A stretch of 64,000 nucleotides of DNA from Struthidea cinerea (taxonomy: Eukaryota > Chordata > Aves > Passeriformes > Corcoracidae). Positions 23,181 through 35,205 of the stretch are shown one piece after another. A model generated the notes under the pieces. That model saw nothing but the letters and a program-made list of their open reading frames with translations. It was not told the DNA's origin and did not search any database. The translations under genes were made by a program, and so were the position numbers. Position 1 is the stretch's first letter; every line of letters begins with the position of its first letter. The DNA is taken from positions 2,796,902-2,860,901 of the forward strand of contig VZTI01005061.1 of NCBI GenBank assembly GCA_013397865.1. Direction: 5' to 3'.

Positions 23181-25795
23181 GTACAACTGTGTTTGGGATG
23201 TTGTTTGAATGGATTGGGCTGATGGGAACTGAGGGATGTCAAGTGCTTTCTCATAACCTCATCCTGTGGTACTTGGTAAGAAGTCACTTTGTCTAGTGCT
23301 GGTCCAGACAGTGCTGCAGCCTCCTGGAGAGGGTAGGAGAGCCAATTCTTTCTGGGACTCCTCGGTGCTGCTGGCATGGCAGGGTCTGAGCCCTCTAAGT
23401 GCTGGTGTGACCAATGTGCTAATCCTTGACAACCTTCAGAGGCTGCGTCTGCATCTTCCTTTTCCCAGACCCAGCTCTAGGGTGGTCCCCTCACAAACCT
23501 GCCCAGAGCCCAGTGCCCAGCACGCATCTCCCACCTTACTTTGAACTTTCAGGACCGAGAAATTGACATTTTTCTGTCTCTGCAGAGCTGCACTCAGGGC
23601 TTTGCTGAGCAAGAGCAGGGGATATTCAAATGCAAAGATGAAAGGGACAGAGAGGCTGTGATTCACACACTAAGGCTGGTGCCTTGTTTTCTCACATAGG
23701 CTAGGATCTGAGAGATTTCCGAGCTGGACTGTGAGGATTTTCTGAGGAGAATACTAATGTAATTCAAATTATTTTCTATTAAGTCCATGGCAAATACCTG
23801 TTTGGTTAAAATGCTGGAATTCTGCCTACACACTCCTCTGCTGAATAAATCCCTAGGTAGTCTGCTCCAAACAAGTGACTGATCTTCGGATAATTCAGCT
23901 GTATGAGTGTGCTAAACTAATTCCCAATTATTCTCATTAGGTTCCTGTGCTCTCCTGCCCTCTTCATCTGGGCTGGAATCCAGCTGACAAGGGCTCAGAG
24001 AGGCTGAAGGTGGAATCCAGGTCTGATGACAGCCACTAAAAACTCATTTATTTTCCAGGCAGTAGCATTTATTTAATTTCCATTTTAATAGACTGTTATT
24101 TCAAGTACTAATCTACCTCCCAGATACCTTCATGTTTCTCTCATCCTATGCACAAAGTATGAAGAAAATTATTTGCTGTCGTTTGATCTTGGACTCAAAT
24201 CAGTGTTTAGCAAAGCATTAAGCTTGTACTTAACTTTCTGCATCTTCATAATTTCATTCCATATTAACAACTGAATATTGGCTGAGTTTGATTATGCTAA
24301 TAATTTTTCAGATGTAAGTAATATCACCCTTCTCAGTCTTCCTGTAACTTACTAATTTAGCAAACTCACTAACAGTATTGGTAATTTGTATAGGGATGAG
24401 TGAAATTTTCCCTTCTCCACGATCCTGTCTTTGTGAAAACATAATTTTCCAACTAAAGTATATTTTTTAAAGATAAAGAGGAGTTTTACCTCTATTTAAT
24501 GTAAAAAAAAAACCTCCATAAAAATTTTATAGTAAGTTTAATTTTATTTTTGAAAGCTTATTTTTTTTTGTGAAATCGAGATACTTCTGGAAAATCTCTT
24601 GCTTCCATAATGTTATACTTGTAAGAAAATTTCCTTGTAAAGGAAGATTGATATTTTCATACAGCCTGGTTAAGACCAGTGATAAATTCCTATTTTACAA
24701 CACTACAACCCTTGTAATTCTTGTATTTTCTCTAGGAGACAAGCAGTGGGCAAAAGAGGGTACAGCTGTCCCTGTAATACAAGTGAGAACTGAGGGAGAA
24801 AATTATTAAATGAGCTGGTCAGGTTGTCTAGAAAAAACAGGAAGAAGAACAAGCAGCTGAGTTAATTTTCAAGCCTCATTTTTCCACCAGGGAACTTGTT
24901 AACCTCACCAATAATAACCTTAAATTTCTCTTTCCTATTCGAATTTGTGTTTGTTTTGTCAGCTTCTGAATCCGAGGGGGCAGGATTAATTACACTTGGA
25001 AAGGTTTCCTTGCTTTTTTTGGGGAAAAAAGAGCTGCAAGACTCTAACCAAGTTCAGAAAAGAGAAATGGGAAAGTTTGGGGTTTGTCATTCTTTTTTTT
25101 ATTCGTCTGGGAAAAGACTTCTCTGGTCTGCAGCCTTCTTGAGGCTGACAGAGCAGCTGAGGTTCACTGGACATCCACAGTGTAGCACGCCTGGCAGCTC
25201 ACTGGGTCGTGTGGGATTTATCAGTGGGAAATCAATCATGAACAGGATAAACTATACAGAGCACCAGGCCTGCAGGAGTTGGAAAATAGGAGGTTCTTAT
25301 ACTGCCAGCATGGAGAAATACAAACCTCTGAGGGGGTGAAAGAAATGGAAACAATCTGACCAACAGGTTTGTGCAGGTGGTATTGCAGGAAAAAATGATA
25401 AACCATAAAATTGGCTTTGGCCCTTGAGAGAAAATGCTTAACAATAAAGCACATGATCATGGACATTTCTCTTTCACGTAAGTAAAATACTACCATATCT
25501 TGTACAGATTCCTATGTTCCTACATATTAGTCAGCAGAAAAATCATAATCAGCTGTTACTGGACTTTTTACAGGAAAGGATGATTCTGCCATGTTAACGT
25601 TGTTATCATAAGACTCATCATACGTCGCCTTCCAACGCTAAATTTGCAGGCCAGATCAGCTGTTTTTTCATTGAAAAATAGAAAGGTAATTTTAATCTTT
25701 ATTTTCGCTCTGGTGTAAATAATAAATTAAAAATATTTTCATGATACTGAACATTCTATTAAAAACGGTTTTAAAAACTAACCTATTCCTCCCCA
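23181..25795. other. Non-coding stretch, no recognised gene
   Basis: The first 500 bases are richer in G+C (23.26-23.67 kb) and hold overlapping frames on both strands, with no domain recognised. The rest is AT-rich. The longest open frame in the whole window, 24896-25339 (+), lies here. Its 147 residues show no domain, no repeat structure and no clear codon bias, and a frame of this size is expected by chance in 64 kb. Confidence 0.5.
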
Positions 25796-25842
25796 TTTTT
25801 TTGTTTTGTTTTGTTTTGTTTTGTTTTGTTTTGTTTTGTTTT
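25796..25842. repeat. (TTTTG)n microsatellite
   Basis: Eight G residues occur at exact five-base spacing from 25803 to 25838, within a run of T. This is a pentanucleotide repeat of about eight to nine units and is likely variable in length between individuals. Confidence 0.95.
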
Positions 25843-28800
25843 CACTGCCATCATTTCAGCAAAGAAAATAGCAGGCATTTCACTCCCTCAGTCAAATATT
25901 ATTTCTCTGGGAATGAAATAAAATCATATAAATACACCCTTATAAAATTAGAGCTACCTACAAGCCTGGGTTCAGGTTGAAGGATGAGCAGATGAATAAT
26001 TCCTGCTGAATTCAGAGGAACTGCTCATCTCCACAAACTGTTTGGAGAGACAAGAGAGAGGGAAGTTGAGCCCCCAGTGCATAAGGGATCCATAAGCTGC
26101 AATATGTATTTGCAGTGTATATGTTCCTGACCATGCCATAAGTACAGCCCTGGCTGCTGCGGAGCTCTGGTGTCACGCATGAAGACACTCAAGGCCTTTA
26201 GCTGTTGCTGAGATTGTGTGCCAGACGAGCAGATATATTGAACATCTCAGTCTGAGACTTAAAACTACATACACCTAAAATGCCTGTCACCACTCCCCAG
26301 TTAAGCCTAGAAAGAGAAACCAGATTTCTTGGTTACCTGTGCAGCCCCTTCACAGAGCAGTGCCCATATCAGATCAGAGAGTGCTCCAAGGGAAAATGGC
26401 CAAAGGGGTGGTGTGCTTGCTGCACAAACCTTGCAGTAAAGTACCACGCTCTTCTGAAACACTGTCTGAAGATGTCTAAGCCATTTGCCATTCACTGACC
26501 TTAATCTTAGAAATTTCGTCTTCACATCTTAATTTGAATATAAATTGCAAAATATTCACATTTTTTTCACAGAAAATGTCTAAAGCAGGTCTACTGTCTA
26601 TTTATCGCTTCCTTTTCTTATCTTTTCATTGTAAAGATATTCTTAGCATAACTGAGAATTACCACAAAAACCATGATGATATAAGTGAGTGTGAAGAATA
26701 CGTTTCACAGCAAGCTATGGCTATCATAAAAATGATTCTCAGTTGTTAAAATTGATTCTTCCTTTTAATGCTTCCTCATAACCTGATGCTTTAAAATAGT
26801 CTGTCTTTGGAACCTGCAGCAACTTTGCTTGTCTAAATAAGTCTTCTCCTCTGAATTTTGGCCAGCAGTCCTATATTATTTCTACAGATCAGCAACAGAA
26901 TCTCTGTAAGACCATCAAATGTAGTGCTAGGAATCCTTCAGAATTCTCTTCTAAATCCAAACAAATGTGAATAATATTGATCAGTACTTATGTCAGCCTT
27001 TACTGACTTGTGAATATATGAGTTTACTGAATACATTGAATTTCAGGAATAATACCATTTGCATTTTGACTCGGATTAATAACCATGCTCATGTATTGTA
27101 TGGGTATAAAAGCTCACGAGAAGACTGAGGATAAGCCAGTGTCCAGCAAACATTTGAAGTTTGTAAAGGGTAATCATGAAGATGATCATGTCTACATAAT
27201 TGAAAATAAATAAGGCGTGCTCACATTTCATGTAAATGTAGATGCATGAGCCTACTGAGGGTGTTTGCAAAAGACATGATATTAGGGCTATAAGGAGGAG
27301 TGCGTAGCCTGTGTGCTGGTTTGAGTCCTTTTTTCCCAATGTTCTTTTTTTGACATGACCAGCACTCAGGTCACTGTTAAAACATGTTGCTGAGAAGAAG
27401 GAACTCATAGCTCTTGTGACTCACATGGTGAGAACAGCTAGACCACAAAGATCATAACAAAGTAAGAGGCTTGCAGGATCTGGTGCTCATAAAGAATGGA
27501 AAACCAGAATGTGCATTTAGATGTGTAAATTGTTATTATCATGTCGGTAAGTGACATCTGTACAGTCTCAGAAGTGGAATAGTCATCATGGAAGGTGAAT
27601 TTTCCAGTTGTGCCCATCAGGATTGATCAGGAATGAGTAAACTGCATTTTCTTGGGCTTCCTTGAAACTGCATCCCCAATGCCTAAACATGATGGAAACA
27701 AAATTGGGTCTTAGAGAAGATTTTTCACAAAACCTGTCTGTTTCCTAGGGTATTGCTCAGGTACAGAGGACTATGGTTAGGTAGAAGTTTAGAGTCTGTG
27801 AAGGAGAACACAGGCATGGGGAGTGAAGTAACAAACTGTATCTTCCATTAGGGAGAAGAGTTATGTTTAATTTTTTACTTTTTATTAAAAATTTTAAAGT
27901 GTTAATAGAAATAAACATTTCCTACCAGGGGATTTTTTTTTGTTTGTTTTAATAAAAGAGATAGACTTGTGCTAGTATTTGGTTCCAGACTTTAGTACTA
28001 ACCACAGAAACTCCCTTTGAATTTATGAAGCTCTGCTTCAGGAGTCCTGCAGAACAGAGCCTACCACATCAATAGCCAATGGCACTCCTGAAGACTTTCG
28101 TTCCTCTTGCTGGTGTGTGTGGTGCATTAGGCAGTTGCAGGAGAGAAAGGCCCTATGAGTATTTCTGTGCCAGCTGGGCTTATTAGGAATAGTTATCATG
28201 TTTTGTACAATTTCCTGTATTAATATTATGTGTCCAATGATTTATCTAGCTGTAACTGAAAGTGCCTAAATAATAAAAAACCAAGGTAATACAAACCACA
28301 TATGAAATTAATTAAAACTATGTTAGGTCGGCAATGCTGGGTAATGAAAGCAATAAAATTCATAGTCATATTCCAGTCCTTGAAGGTGCTTAGCAGATGT
28401 GAGGACCTGAGCCCTCTTGCTGTTGCAAGGATCCTGACAGAGCAAAGCGCTTCAGAGGGGCATGTCTGGTGCAGGAAGACCTCAGATGTCTGGTGTGACC
28501 CTCTATGTTTCGTTAGCAAAGGTTGTAGCCCGTGAATCTCCCTGTGGTTATGAATTTGCCTTAACATTCTTTTAACCTAGTTTTTTGCTCTCTGATTAAG
28601 GAAATTATGTGTTATGCGGAGCTACTGAGCTAAGCTCAGGGAGAGCAGAGTCTTTAATAAAGGAACAGATGATGATGCAAAACACATTAACTTTGTCAGC
28701 TCAGCCTGATGGGCACTGCTGGTGTGTTGTGAGACACCACAGCACTTGTGAGATTTGGACAGCACTTAAGAAAAGCACAGGTTTTGTCCATTTTCAATGG

Positions 28801-29739
28801 CTGTGAATGCACAGTGGAAAGAGGATGAGTAACTCTAGGCCAGATCCATTCTCCTTAATTACATGATGTGTACCAAGGATTGTCTATGGACAAACACATT
28901 TGGCAGTAGTGATGACATAGTTGCCACCTACCTTTTAATCCCTACTGCTCACTGTTGTCTCTGCAAATGTCCACTGTGCCATTGTAGGGCAAATAAGTGA
29001 TGTGACTGAGAGAAAACCTCTTTTCTGTAAAAAATACACTGGTTTTTTTGAGGTGGATGAGTTCCAGTAAAGGTTACCATAGAAATCCTTGTAGAATAAT
29101 GTAGAAGTGAGTGGGCACGTGTGAGGTTAAATGCAGGCAGGAGTGGTGTGTAAGGGATGTGGTGAATATGTGAGTATAACCTATTTACAAATGAATGAAC
29201 ACCATATCCTGTAAATCCAATATTGTTGTTTACAGAGGAATTCACTTCCCAACACAGCTAACTAGTTTAAGGACAGTGTGTCCTTTGAAAAGGTTACCTC
29301 GTTACCCACTCCAGAGTCCCCAGATGTGCATTGATTCAGTTATAATGTGTGTATGGATGAAAGCAGATGAAAGCACTTGAAGAGGGACACAGTAAGAACA
29401 TAATGTTTGTATCAAACTGAAGTTCCAACTTTTCTTTTGCATTCAGTGAGAGACGTGTAAGAAAATACTGTAAAGATGTGTGAAAAAATACTGTAAGGAG
29501 GTACATACACAGATCCTTCCACTTGTATGACTTAATCTCTGAATATTTTGCACATTTAGCTGCATTCTGACCAAAACCTTTCATCCACATACTGTATTTA
29601 ATAGATGTTCTTTAACTTTTCTATTGCAATTGCTCTCTGAATCCACGTCCAAATTTCATCTGTGGTTTAATTATTTGTTTTAATTCTGTGTGATTGTTTC
29701 ACTCGATGTCTTCTCACTCCTGTTTATGAGAAATAGAGA
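25843..29739. other. AT-rich non-coding stretch, no recognised gene
   Basis: No exon, RNA gene or transposon recognised. Frames of about 110 codons on the minus strand near 27.1-27.4 and 28.2-28.6 kb have no recognisable domain. A diverged 23-bp tandem duplication lies at 29455-29500. Confidence 0.5.
29455..29500. repeat. Diverged 23-bp tandem duplication
   Basis: Two head-to-tail 23-bp units, 29455-29477 and 29478-29500, agree at 19 of 23 positions (both contain aaaatactgtaa). An old local duplication. Confidence 0.8.
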
Positions 29740-30950
29740 ATAGCTATTTCCCTGCTCAACACTCTATTCCATTAAAGCTTTTATAGCTCTTTATTGCGTT
29801 TCTCTCACAATCAGTTTTACCTAGGACAGTGGCTCCTAATTTTGTTTTGCAACTTCCATATGGATACTGCTCTATGTCCCTAATCACCATCTTTCTTCTC
29901 TGAATTGCTTTTAATTCTGTTACATCCTTATTGAGATGGGATGACCAGAATTCCTTTTAATGTTCTTGCAAGTGAGGGTACCCTATAGCTTTAATAGAGA
30001 CATAATTGTGATGATGTCTTTATTAATTTCTCTATTAATTTTCTCATGATCACTAATACTCATCTGATTTGATGCAAAGGCCTAAGAAATTAAAAGATAT
30101 TTTCATAGCACTGCCCCCTGTGAATTCAAGGTCCATTTTGGAGCTAATTTAGCATTTATCCATTTCTATGTATTCTTAGGTTTATTTTTTTCACTGCATT
30201 GATTTGCATATATTACTACTACATTTCTTCTCCTATTTTAGTAGCCAGTCACACAATCTTGTGAGATCCTTCTGCAACATCTCACAAAGAAATAATTTTG
30301 CATTGGAAAACTTTACCTCCTTGCTACTAACTTCTTTCCGTATCATCCAGGGGTATTTTGAACAGCCCAAACGCCTTGGGATTTTACTGAGGACTATCTG
30401 CTTATCCCTACTCTTTGCTTCTAACCTCTTGCACAGTTACTAATTCACAGTGGGACCTGTTCTTGTATTCCATGGCAGCTCCTTTTCCTGATGAGCTTTT
30501 GTTGCCCACTTAAAATTTTGGGAAATTCACGTGACCCATTGTACCTTCTGGACCGCAGTGATCCACATCCTTGTTCGTGACTGGCTGCTGAAGCACTACA
30601 TCCATCTGTCATTTGGTTTCATTCTCATTTTATCACATTTATTCACATGTCTATAAAAGCTGTTCTTCATGTAATATCAAGAATTTGCTCTGTATCCCAG
30701 CCCAGTTTACAGGCATGTAGCTCTTTGAATCCCCATAGTTTTCTTTCTGAAAATGCGGTCCCATTTTCTGCCTTTTACTCCTCTGGTACTATAACTGATT
30801 TAAACATTGGCAACATACTACATATTTTACATTTTATTTCCTTTAGAGCTGTTGCATGAGTATCATCTGGTCCCACACATTTGTTACTATTTATTTTACC
30901 ACCTCTTTCAAAACCTTTTCAACTAACATTTGAATTTGAAACAGTTACTC
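29740..30950 (-). pseudogene. Ancient CR1/L3-type LINE relic (reverse transcriptase region)
   Basis: Read on the minus strand, the segment around 30237-30283 gives E-M-L-Q-K-D-L-T-R-L-C-D-W, matching the conserved post-catalytic segment of CR1/L3 reverse transcriptases (E-L-Q-R-D-L-T-K-L-S-D-W in my memory of the family). On the plus strand, phrases follow the expected antisense order. Near 29.9 kb, gagatgggatgaccagaatt corresponds to the 3' end of ORF2. At 30.1-30.3 kb there is the LSDW segment. Near 30.35 kb a degraded PQG-V-L-G-P region follows. At 30.43-30.53 kb come the gttactaattcaca and tgagcttttgttgcccact segments, where KAFD-VPH should lie. Near 30.77-30.87 kb there are ctcctctggtact and catctggtcc. 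Many stops and frameshifts are present and no catalytic FADD is intact, so the copy is dead. The element reads right to left. Boundaries are approximate. Confident as a CR1-superfamily LINE; the subfamily is not assigned. Confidence 0.8.
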
Positions 30951-33900
30951 TGACTCATTCACTCTACAGAAAGGTGCAGGTGTGGGATCAGACCTTAAAT
31001 ATGTTATTTCTTTTTATAACTCTTTTCCACATTAAAAATAAATTATAAATCAATCACTTATCTGAGCATTTTTGAGAGATTCTATATTTGAACTTGAGCA
31101 TTTTTGTAATTTTTTTCCCAGGCAAAAGGCATTCAATAGAGCCATTTTTTTCTGAATCCACTTTAATTACTTTAGTTTCCTGTTGGCTTTTCTTTTTTCC
31201 TGCTGTCCCCTCAGCTTTTTTCTTGCTATAAGTTTCTTTTAGGTGAAACATCTTCTAAAGTTTAAGAAGTTGCACTAGGCTATATCTGAGTGTCTGAGTT
31301 TCTGGAGTGCCTTTCGTGTGTTTGCTTGAGTACTATCAGTATTTTCAAAGCTGCAGCCTAAGGGTGGCCAAAGTCCCTCTTCACCCTTGTTTTTTCCCAA
31401 ACAGGATTTCAAAAGCTTCCTGTACTTTTTAGCTGCTAGTAGCTCTAATAGAAGCTTGAAACCAGTGATCTCAAGTCAGCCTTACCAACACTAAACACTC
31501 ACAAGAATCAGGGCAAGGTCCTTGGAAGTGCTCAACAAAAATGAGACACACGCGTGAAGGAAAAACAGCACTTCAAAATTTAAAGCAGAGGGAAAAAAGT
31601 CGAGGGAGCTTTTAAATACATAGTGGAAAGATGTGAGGATACTGTAGGACACCTAAGCAGCTCAACAATACTCTACAAGACTGCTGTTAATCTCAGGTCT
31701 GCTACACAGAACAAATCTTTGTTTTAATAGTCTGATTTATCAGGATTAGAGTTATGCCTGACTGCATCCTGAGAATCCTTTTATTAGGTACTTAACTGCA
31801 GTCATTTCTTCTAAAGAAACCACTGCCAGGTTGACAAATCCATCCAGAAGATATTTAAGTGAGGAAAACTTCCCTTGGAGCTGAAAAATAGCTGCAGCCC
31901 TTTCAAAATGAAGCTTTGACAGCCTTTGCAGTCGTGGGGACCCTCATGTTCTCAGCACCACGTGGTGCTGTGTTCAAGGAGGCCCGTCCAAGGACACCCA
32001 GTCCTTTGCAGGAGCATCTTGCCTGTGAGGTTTTTTTGTTACCCTTAACTTTCCAGCACCACTGTTCTCCTGCCTCCGTTACAGTTCCCTGGTGTTTCTC
32101 ATTCTGTCCTCTGATCCTGAAGAGGCGTCAGGCTGGCAGAGCCAGTGCAATGAATTTCTGTTGTTTAGCTTTCATTTGTGACCACAGTTGGAGTAAATGA
32201 TTCATTTCAGCAGCGTTTCTTTGCACAATGGTGTTCTGAGCGTGACTGAGGAGAGCAAAATGCAGTCCTCAGCTAGAAATGGAAAATAGTCAGATGCCCC
32301 TCATGAATTTTAAACTGCTTTTATTTCTAGCTTCAGTAGCAGCCAGAGGAAACCTGGTTATAAAATTGAATAATTCCTACTAGATCTAGGATGAAAAATG
32401 AAAAGCCTTCACTCCTCAGGAGCCCATTTGACAGGGGCAACAGTTTGATATTTCAAGGATCTTGAAAACCTTTCAAGCTTGAAGCTTCTTTTGCAGACAC
32501 CTTTCACCTGAAAATATCTTCCACATGGGAAGTCAGAAGTGGAGAGAAAAATTAAGGAACAGTGGACTCATGCTGAAGGACTGAATCTAAATGCCTATTC
32601 CAGATTAAAATCCTCTTTCCCCTAAACAGTCACATTAATTCCCACTGAGGTGGTCACTGTACAGGATGATGTGCTAGAAGCTGATTATGTGCTGTGAAGA
32701 ACTTGGAAACATGAAATTTTCTGTTTGGTATCTGTTTGAGTTTTATTTTTATGCTACCAGTGTTAACACTAATGTTTTCTTTGGCTTGTTTATTTTGGGT
32801 ACTGCAGAGTCCTTCTCAAACCTCTTGACAGATGTATCTTTTCTGCAGTGTGAACAAAGTTTATTGCTAGTACAATATTAGCTTTTCTAATCAGAAACTG
32901 ACGTTATTACCTAATAGTTATTGCTCTGCATTACCAGTCAGATGTTGGAAATAATGGGCCGATAAAGATTCTATTATTTTGAACAGGTTGACAATTTCAG
33001 GCTTTTGCTTCACAAGATCAGGAGACCCATAAAGGAACAGAAAAATAATTTGAGTAGCGAAGGTAATCAAAAGCTCGTAAACTCGAGAATTATTATCCAA
33101 GTGTGACACTCTTCCTAAGGCTGTTCTCTGTGGAGTCACACAGTGTGTGCTCCAGTCCAGAGACCAGGCATGACCAGACCTCAGGCAGACAAAAAGTCTG
33201 AGACTGTGCCAATGTCATTCTGAATCTGAGCTGATATGTTGCACCTCTTTGCATAAGATATTTTGTTTTCTAGCACTGAGATATTCCTGAGGTTTTGGTC
33301 AGCTGGAAGTGTGGACAGAATGGGCTCATGCTTCCAGCTTTCCATGGATGGGATTTAAGGAGAAGTAGTTGTGCATGTCTAGGAACCAGTTGGGGAAATT
33401 TCTCCCTCTGCTGGTAGAAGAGGAAAATAGAAACTCATTTTTGTCTAAACCCCACCCTTTTCTGCTACCAAAAAAAAGCCTCACTCTCTTAAGAGTGCAT
33501 TTTTGGAGCTTGCAGATATAGAATGGGAATAAGGAACAAAAATTTGGTACCCTACCAGGTACCAGTCTTTGATCTTCCATTCTATGTTTAAAATACAGAG
33601 TACCTTAATGTAACACCATGGAAAAAATCTAAATAATCAGCAGATAACATTTCAGTGCATGCCTGTCTATCCTTGGAGAAAGATTAGAAAGCAAATAGGT
33701 TTCAGATAATAGAATATTTAATAAACATTCAAGGTATTTAGAAGCAATAGCAATGAGGAAAAGAGGACATCTATTGGTATTCGAAACCAGAACAGAGTAC
33801 ACAATAGAGCAGAGTCCTTTTGGAGCAGAAAAGGTTTGTCACCAAGGATGTACTGATGTTTCAGTGTCCAAAAAAGTAAAGAGATTTGCTACCTGTACAC

Positions 33901-35080
33901 AGGCAGTAGTACTTCCTGTGCTTGATTTTAACCTCAGTTCAAACTGCATCAATGTCCAGAGCAACTTCCAGTGAAAGTAGGTACAGACTGATTCAGTTTC
34001 CTGAGCTTAGTCCTAACTCTCTTAATGGAAAAAAAAATGCAAAAGTTAACCCTCTCTGCTAGATTTACTTGTAAATATTATTGCTGAATTTTCTTGTATG
34101 GTCTGTACTTTTTTATGGTCTAACTGGGATGTCTACTTACATGTATCTGATGCATAGCTAGCTAATACAGAGAATTTATAGAGCATGCTCTTGTCCGTCA
34201 TTGCCTAATCCTAATTATACCATCTAGGAGAGGAGGACCAAGAATAGGAAAGACAGAAGAACAATTTAAATTAATAGTATTTAGCTTTTGAAATCCCACA
34301 TTAAGAGGTTTGCATTTTACTGTTATGTCATAGACATAGAATAACGTAATGAGAAAGAAACAATGATCCTTCTAAAGTTTTTTTGTTTGAAAATATGGCA
34401 TTTTTATATTTATGCCTTTAATTAACTATTTCTGTTGTCATTTAAAGTTTCCCTTGGAGAATGAATACATATTTAATGGAAAAATTTATTAAATCTTTAT
34501 GGGCACATTTACTTTATCCTTCAAGCATTTTCAGAATCTTGACTAAAAAAGTTCTAATTTTGATGCCAAATTGTATCTGACAATGTCATTTTTTTTCTTT
34601 TTTTAACAAGCTGATAGAATAAATTGAAATGCCGCATTGTTCACCGAAACTTACACTGAGAAATCTTTCCTGTGACAAAATGCTTCTCATTCTGTTCGAT
34701 TGGCATTCACAGTGGCTTATAGGTGAGCAACCTTTTATTCATCAGTGACTATCAAGATACCAGTGTTGTAGGGCATTTTCTGTGAAAATGGCATCATTGA
34801 CTCACTTCCTCATCAGAATTATATTCACCCAAATATACTAGATACGAGAACAACACTTAAGTAACTGTTGTAGTACTGGTGTAGATGAGTTGTCTAAATC
34901 AAAGATAGTAATCTAAGGCACATCCCGATGAGCTGCCATGTAACACTGGAATTATCTGCATCGCTACTTAAAAATACATATATATATTTACTTCCAGAGT
35001 TGATAGTATCTGAGCAGCAATCTGGTCCAATGATTAGTATTTTTAAAAAAATAAAACAACCCCACCAAGTATGGTGGTGA
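30951..35080. other. AT-rich non-coding stretch, no recognised gene
   Basis: Upstream parts of the LINE relic may continue into 31.0-31.25 kb but are too diverged to follow by eye. The rest is unique AT-rich sequence without recognised genes. A plus-strand frame at 31916-32200 has no known domain. Small poly(A) and poly(T) runs are scattered through it. Confidence 0.5.
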
Positions 35081-35205
35081 CACCAGCCCTGGGATACCTT
35101 TCAGCCTGCTGATTATTCCAAATCAGAGAAGGACAACAAAGCTGGTGAAGGGCTTGGAGCACAAGTCTTATGAGAAGCAACTGAGGGAGGTGGGGGTGTT
35201 TAAAA
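35081..35205 (+). mobile_element. Internal CR1 LINE fragment, copy A
   Basis: Phrases such as cagagaaggacaacaaagct, ggtgaagggcttggagcaca, agtcttatgagaagcaactg and agggaggtgggggtgttta follow the CR1 3'-region consensus closely (established knowledge of avian CR1). The match begins clearly at about 35118; 35081-35117 is possible flank or diverged CR1. The similarity stops near 35205 in aaaatggacaaaaaataag, well before the CR1 3' end. CR1 copies are normally truncated at the 5' end, so a missing 3' end points to later deletion or interruption. Confidence 0.85.

Noticed and set aside
24896..25339. Open frame of 147 codons on the plus strand
   Set aside because: No domain, no homology I recognise, and smaller frames overlap on the minus strand. 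This length is expected by chance in 64 kb on six frames.
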